NCBI GenBank assembly: GCA_946631895.1 | Contig: CAMPAN010000008.1 | Coordinates: forward strand, 1 to 39,261 | Source of the DNA: an uncultured Clostridia bacterium | GTDB taxonomy: Bacteria; Bacillota; Clostridia; Christensenellales; CAG-138 | DNA: 39,261 nucleotides | Direction of reading: 5' to 3' | Shown here: piece by piece, positions 35,522 through 39,261 of the stretch | Position numbering within the stretch: position 1 is the stretch's first letter | How the letters are laid out: every line of letters starts with the position of its first letter | Notes under the pieces: model-generated | Told to the model about the DNA's origin: nothing | The model's database searches: none | What the model saw: only the letters and a program-made list of their open reading frames with translations | Program-made: the position numbers and the translations under genes

Positions 35522-36548
35522 AGATATTAAATTGACAAAACTTGCAAATTGTGCCGGATGCGGCGCAAAAGTCGGCGCGGGTGTTCTTGCAAAGATCCTG
35601 TCGGATCTGCCGACCGCAGCGGATGAGAATCTTCTGGTCGGATTCGATAAGAGCGACGACGCGGCAGTTTACCGGATCAAAGACGACCTTGCGATCGTTC
35701 AGACGCTGGACTTCTTCCCTCCCATTGCGGACGAACCGTTTCTCTTCGGACAGATTGCTGCGGCGAATGCGCTTTCCGACATCTATGCGATGGGCGGAGA
35801 ACCGAAGCTCGCGCTGAATATTATGTGCATTCCGAAGAATATGCCAAAGGAAGCGGTACATGAGATCTTACGCGGCGGATATGAGAAATGCGCCGAAGCT
35901 GGCGCGATCATATGCGGCGGACACAGCATCTATGATGAAGAGCCGAAGTACGGATTGTCTGTAACCGGATTTGTGCACCCGGATCGCATGTGGAAGAATC
36001 ACGGTGCGAAGCCCGGCGACGTTCTGTTTCTGACAAAACCGCTCGGCATCGGCGTATTGACGGCGGCGCAGCGCGGCGATCTGTTGGAACCGGAAACGCA
36101 TGACCTGATGATCCGTCTGATGACGACGCTGAACAAAAACGCAAGGGATGTGCTTGTGAACTATGATGTACATGCCTGTACGGATGTAACCGGCTTTTCC
36201 TTCCTTGGGCATCTCTATGAAATGTGCAGCGGATCCGATGTGTCTGCCGAAATAGACGTCCATGCAGTCTCCGTCATACCGGAGGCACTGGAATTTGCAA
36301 AGCTCGGGATTCTGCCAGAGGGAATGTATCGAAACCGTACCTATGCGGAACAGGCAGTCGATGTAGGCGAAACAGAGCTTGCGGTCTGCGATCTGCTATT
36401 CGATCCTCAGACGTCAGGCGGTTTGCTCTCGGCGGTGCCTGCGTCAGAAGCAGATGCCACGTTTGCAGCGCTGAAAGGCGTCGTCCCCTGCGCACAGCGT
36501 GTCGGCGTGATCACAGAAAAGAAAGACAAAGCGATTTATCTGAAATAA
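35514..36548 (+). CDS. selD: Selenide, water dikinase (selenophosphate synthetase), Cys form
   Basis: LTKLANCAGCGAKVGAGVLAKIL active-site loop, GFDKSDDAAVYRI, ANALSDIYAMGGEPKLALNI, GGHSIYDEEPKYGLSVTGFVHP. Confidence 0.95.
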   Translation: MREDIKLTKLANCAGCGAKVGAGVLAKILSDLPTAADENLLVGFDKSDDAAVYRIKDDLAIVQTLDFFPPIADEPFLFGQIAAANALSDIYAMGGEPKLALNIMCIPKNMPKEAVHEILRGGYEKCAEAGAIICGGHSIYDEEPKYGLSVTGFVHPDRMWKNHGAKPGDVLFLTKPLGIGVLTAAQRGDLLEPETHDLMIRLMTTLNKNARDVLVNYDVHACTDVTGFSFLGHLYEMCSGSDVSAEIDVHAVSVIPEALEFAKLGILPEGMYRNRTYAEQAVDVGETELAVCDLLFDPQTSGGLLSAVPASEADATFAALKGVVPCAQRVGVITEKKDKAIYLK

Positions 36549-36565
36549 TCGGATTTTTACATAAG

Positions 36566-36600
36566 AAAGAAAGGAACGGCGTTTTGCCGTTCCTTTCTTT
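36566..36600. terminator. Bidirectional terminator between selD and the subtilase gene
   Basis: Perfect 15 bp stem aaagaaaggaacggc-gtttt-gccgttcctttcttt between convergent genes. Confidence 0.8.
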
Positions 36601-36612
36601 ATTGTTTCATGA

Positions 36613-39261
36613 TTATTCCGCCGGAGCAAATTCGATCCAATCCATCGTGTAGTCCTGCAGCGGACGAAGCTGGACGGTACCCATATCCATGACCGGTACG
36701 AAGATACCATAGTCAACGATGTCACCGACCTTAACGTCTTCACCGGCACAGGTCGCAACGATGTCGATCGCCGCCTGACCGTCCGTAACGCTTATCGTTC
36801 TTGTGCCGTCGCCGATCTCGGTAACACCGATCACTTCAAGCGATTCAAGCCAGAAGGTTCCTCCGACAAACATCGCCGGATTATCGGTGATATCCTTGAG
36901 CGTCGTGGAGTATCCGACTGCCATCGGGAGTACCACGTAGTTGAACAGATAGTCGCCAATATCATACTCCCAAGCATCGTTAAGAAGCAGCTCATAAGTG
37001 ATCTCTGCATTATCAAGTCTCGGCAGACCGTAGTAGTTGTCGAGTTCGCCTGCAAAGACGAATGCGTCACCGATATGAACGTTCTCAACAAGCGACTTGT
37101 CCGCAAGGTTGACTGCGATACCGGTCGGCTGACCTTCCCGCGGGTCGAGGGATACTGCATAGATCGTATCCTTATAGACTTCGGAGACGAACGCCTGCAC
37201 CGGAACAACCTCGCCGAGCATATCCTTATCGTTGAGGATCTTATCAACCGCAAACTCAACCGAGCCGTAATCGTATCCGCCGACTTCCACTGCGCCGGTC
37301 TTCAGATTCAGCACGTAGCTCTGTACGTTGGTTGCATAGTCAATCGCCTCGAGTTCAATGTACTTGACGTCTTCAGGAACCGTAGACAGATCAAATACCA
37401 TCTCGGACGTTCCTGCAAGGCCTACGCCATAGCCGAGGTTTGCACCATCGAGCGCGGAATCATAGTAGAACGCTTCTGCGAAGCACATACCGGAACCGTT
37501 ATCCGCAAAGTTGACGGTAAGGGTCTTTGCTTCTTCATCAACAGCAACGTTCGTGACTACCGGAGATTCCGTATCGACAAGAAGCTGGAACTGATACTCA
37601 GTATTCAGCGCAGCATTCGGATAGTCGATCATTGTCTCATAGGTGACCAGGCAGATCGTGCCGTTCGGAACATAACCGCCGTAGTACTCAGATTCTTCGT
37701 TGGTAACGATACCATCCCACGCGAAGCTGCCGCGCGGACCCCAGACTTGATTGTCTTTATCGAAGTATGCTTTGCCGAGATATTCGGTATCGTCAACATA
37801 GTAGACTTCGCCGGTCATAGCATCGGTGACCGTCATGATCAGATGACGTGCGTTACGGAGCTGGATCGGTTCGGAATAGAACTCGTCTACCAGGAACTGC
37901 GTACCGTCGGTGTTCTCATTGGAAATCGCGTTGTGCAGCGGATTGTCAAACGTGTTCAGAAGATCTTCCCATGCAAGCGCCTGGATCTCTGCATCGCCGA
38001 TGATCGTTGCCGCCGGGTTCGTGGCAAAGTAGGTGTATACACTGCCGGAAGCGCTATTCAAGCCGTAAGTCATGTGCGGCTTAATGTTGACTTCCATCGG
38101 AGCAAACATGTCGGTCGGCAGATATCCTGCTGCAGCATACTGCGGATAATACACATTCTCCGCCGCGAAATACATCAGGTAATCCTGACTGTTCGTCCAG
38201 ACTCTGTCAAGAACCGGACCCTGCGTCCAATCGCCGTAGAAGCCGTTGAAGGTCAGATGGATGATCGGGGCTTCCACTTCTTCGGGAAGTACCAGCGCAG
38301 GCAGCGTTTCGAGACCGACAACAGCGCGCAGAATGAACGCTGCATCAGATGCCGTTACCTGACCGTCCTGATTGACGTCTGCCAGGAATGCTGCTTCTTC
38401 GCTGAGCTCGGTAAGACCGACGACCGCACGGAGAATCTCCGCAGCGTCTGCAGCAGTCACTTTGCCGTCCAGGTTGGCGTCGCCATAGACACCTTTGTTG
38501 ACGGGAGCAACGATTCCCGAATTGTCTTCCGACGGGATAAATTCAATATAGCCTTCAACAAAGTTGCCGTTTTCAAACTTGCTGTCGAATTGTGCTTTCA
38601 CATCATCTGAAAGCGTGATGGTGATCTTACCGTCAAAATAACCGTTTGCAGGAACGACAGCTTCCAGATCTCCCTCTACCGTAATGCCGGATCCGGAGAA
38701 GAGATAATCGGAAGTCAGCGAGTTATATCCCTCCTCCGTTACTTTATCATACAAGCCGATCGCTTCGGCGCTGTAAGTCTGCTCGGTATCCGTCAGATTG
38801 ATCAATGTGTAGCGGATCTTGTATACACCGGTCTTCTCCGGATCATCAAAGAGATTGACAATCGGCTCGACCAAGTACACAGGCGTAGAAATGGCATCAT
38901 GAATGTTAAGGATACCTGCGCCGGACTTTCTAGGAGAATAGAGATAATTGTTGGCGTCGAGCGGAACCGTTGCGGTCGATTCCATGATATCTTCCGCGAG
39001 TTCTGCGCGCTGCGCTTTGGACAGTGCGGGATATGTATCCTTCAGATACTGTGCAAGAAGCAGCAAGGATCCGCAGGCGTTCGGAGAAGCCATGGAGGTG
39101 CCGCTGTATACTTCGTAAGCATCGGACGCGCCTGCAACAGAAGAATAAATCATACCGCCGGGAGCGGAGATCGTCGGCTTAAGCTCCAGAGAAGGCGTGG
39201 TGCCCCAGCTTGAGAAGTCACTCATCAGCCATGCATTCGGGTTGTCAACTTCCATCTGTTC
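36613..39261 (-). CDS. Subtilisin-like (S8) serine protease C-terminal portion with internal type I dockerin-like repeats (5' truncated by the window)
   Basis: Catalytic Ser motif YSGTSMASPNACGS; Fn3-like region; dockerin duplicate DANLDGKVTAADAAEILRAVVGL / DVNQDGQVTASDAAFILRAVVGL; frame open to the window edge. Confidence 0.88.
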   Translation of the reverse strand, partial: EQMEVDNPNAWLMSDFSSWGTTPSLELKPTISAPGGMIYSSVAGASDAYEVYSGTSMASPNACGSLLLLAQYLKDTYPALSKAQRAELAEDIMESTATVPLDANNYLYSPRKSGAGILNIHDAISTPVYLVEPIVNLFDDPEKTGVYKIRYTLINLTDTEQTYSAEAIGLYDKVTEEGYNSLTSDYLFSGSGITVEGDLEAVVPANGYFDGKITITLSDDVKAQFDSKFENGNFVEGYIEFIPSEDNSGIVAPVNKGVYGDANLDGKVTAADAAEILRAVVGLTELSEEAAFLADVNQDGQVTASDAAFILRAVVGLETLPALVLPEEVEAPIIHLTFNGFYGDWTQGPVLDRVWTNSQDYLMYFAAENVYYPQYAAAGYLPTDMFAPMEVNIKPHMTYGLNSASGSVYTYFATNPAATIIGDAEIQALAWEDLLNTFDNPLHNAISNENTDGTQFLVDEFYSEPIQLRNARHLIMTVTDAMTGEVYYVDDTEYLGKAYFDKDNQVWGPRGSFAWDGIVTNEESEYYGGYVPNGTICLVTYETMIDYPNAALNTEYQFQLLVDTESPVVTNVAVDEEAKTLTVNFADNGSGMCFAEAFYYDSALDGANLGYGVGLAGTSEMVFDLSTVPEDVKYIELEAIDYATNVQSYVLNLKTGAVEVGGYDYGSVEFAVDKILNDKDMLGEVVPVQAFVSEVYKDTIYAVSLDPREGQPTGIAVNLADKSLVENVHIGDAFVFAGELDNYYGLPRLDNAEITYELLLNDAWEYDIGDYLFNYVVLPMAVGYSTTLKDITDNPAMFVGGTFWLESLEVIGVTEIGDGTRTISVTDGQAAIDIVATCAGEDVKVGDIVDYGIFVPVMDMGTVQLRPLQDYTMDWIEFAPAE

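Noticed and set aside
33074-36548. Selenoprotein/in-frame TGA in the selenium cluster
   Set aside because: SelD has a TGC codon at the catalytic position and all four ORFs are continuous; no recoded TGA is needed.
37075-38610. 511 aa plus-strand ORF opposite the subtilase
   Set aside because: Sense strand encodes clear subtilase/dockerin sequence; antisense translation is low-plausibility (RIVIDRIV-type repetitive composition).
1-39261. Mobile elements, tRNA/rRNA genes, defence islands
   Set aside because: No transposase, integrase, terminal inverted repeats, tRNA cloverleaf or rRNA-like segments were recognised by reading; nearly all DNA is explained by housekeeping-type coding sequence. 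A tRNAscan/ISfinder run would be the proper test.

Overview
The window is a 39.3 kb, gene-dense segment of a bacterial chromosome. It is probably from a Clostridia-type Firmicute, inferred from gene content and order: yicC-remA-gmk-rpoZ-priA ... def-fmt-rsmB-rlmN-PP2C-prkC-rsgA-rpe, plus mazG/spoVB-like/HU. Identifications come from motifs I could read in the supplied translations; no database search was run.

Order along the window: a sugar-type MFS transporter (5'-truncated) and a GH2 glycosidase; HU, MazG, a SpoVB-like flippase, a leaderless PG-binding/LysM/M14 peptidase, uracil permease and pyrR on the minus strand, with a pyrR attenuator; DUF4364, pcrA, ligA and an AIR-synthase-like gene; the yicC to priA housekeeping block; a heterodimeric ABC exporter whose start codon overlaps the priA stop; a minus-strand membrane-anchored XRE regulator with a toastrack/LiaF-like C-terminus; the def to rpe block; a selenium-dependent molybdenum hydroxylase maturation cluster (yqeC-yqeB-xdhC-selD); and a truncated subtilase with an internal dockerin.

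The most unusual signal is non-coding. Four GGTTGA(A/G) motifs at 25047, 25079, 25111 and 25143 are spaced exactly 32 bp apart. They lie directly upstream of the membrane XRE regulator, and the first falls inside the spacer of its candidate promoter. Together with the adjacent ABC exporter, this is the best candidate for an undescribed regulatory module. No tRNA, rRNA, CRISPR array or IS element was recognised.
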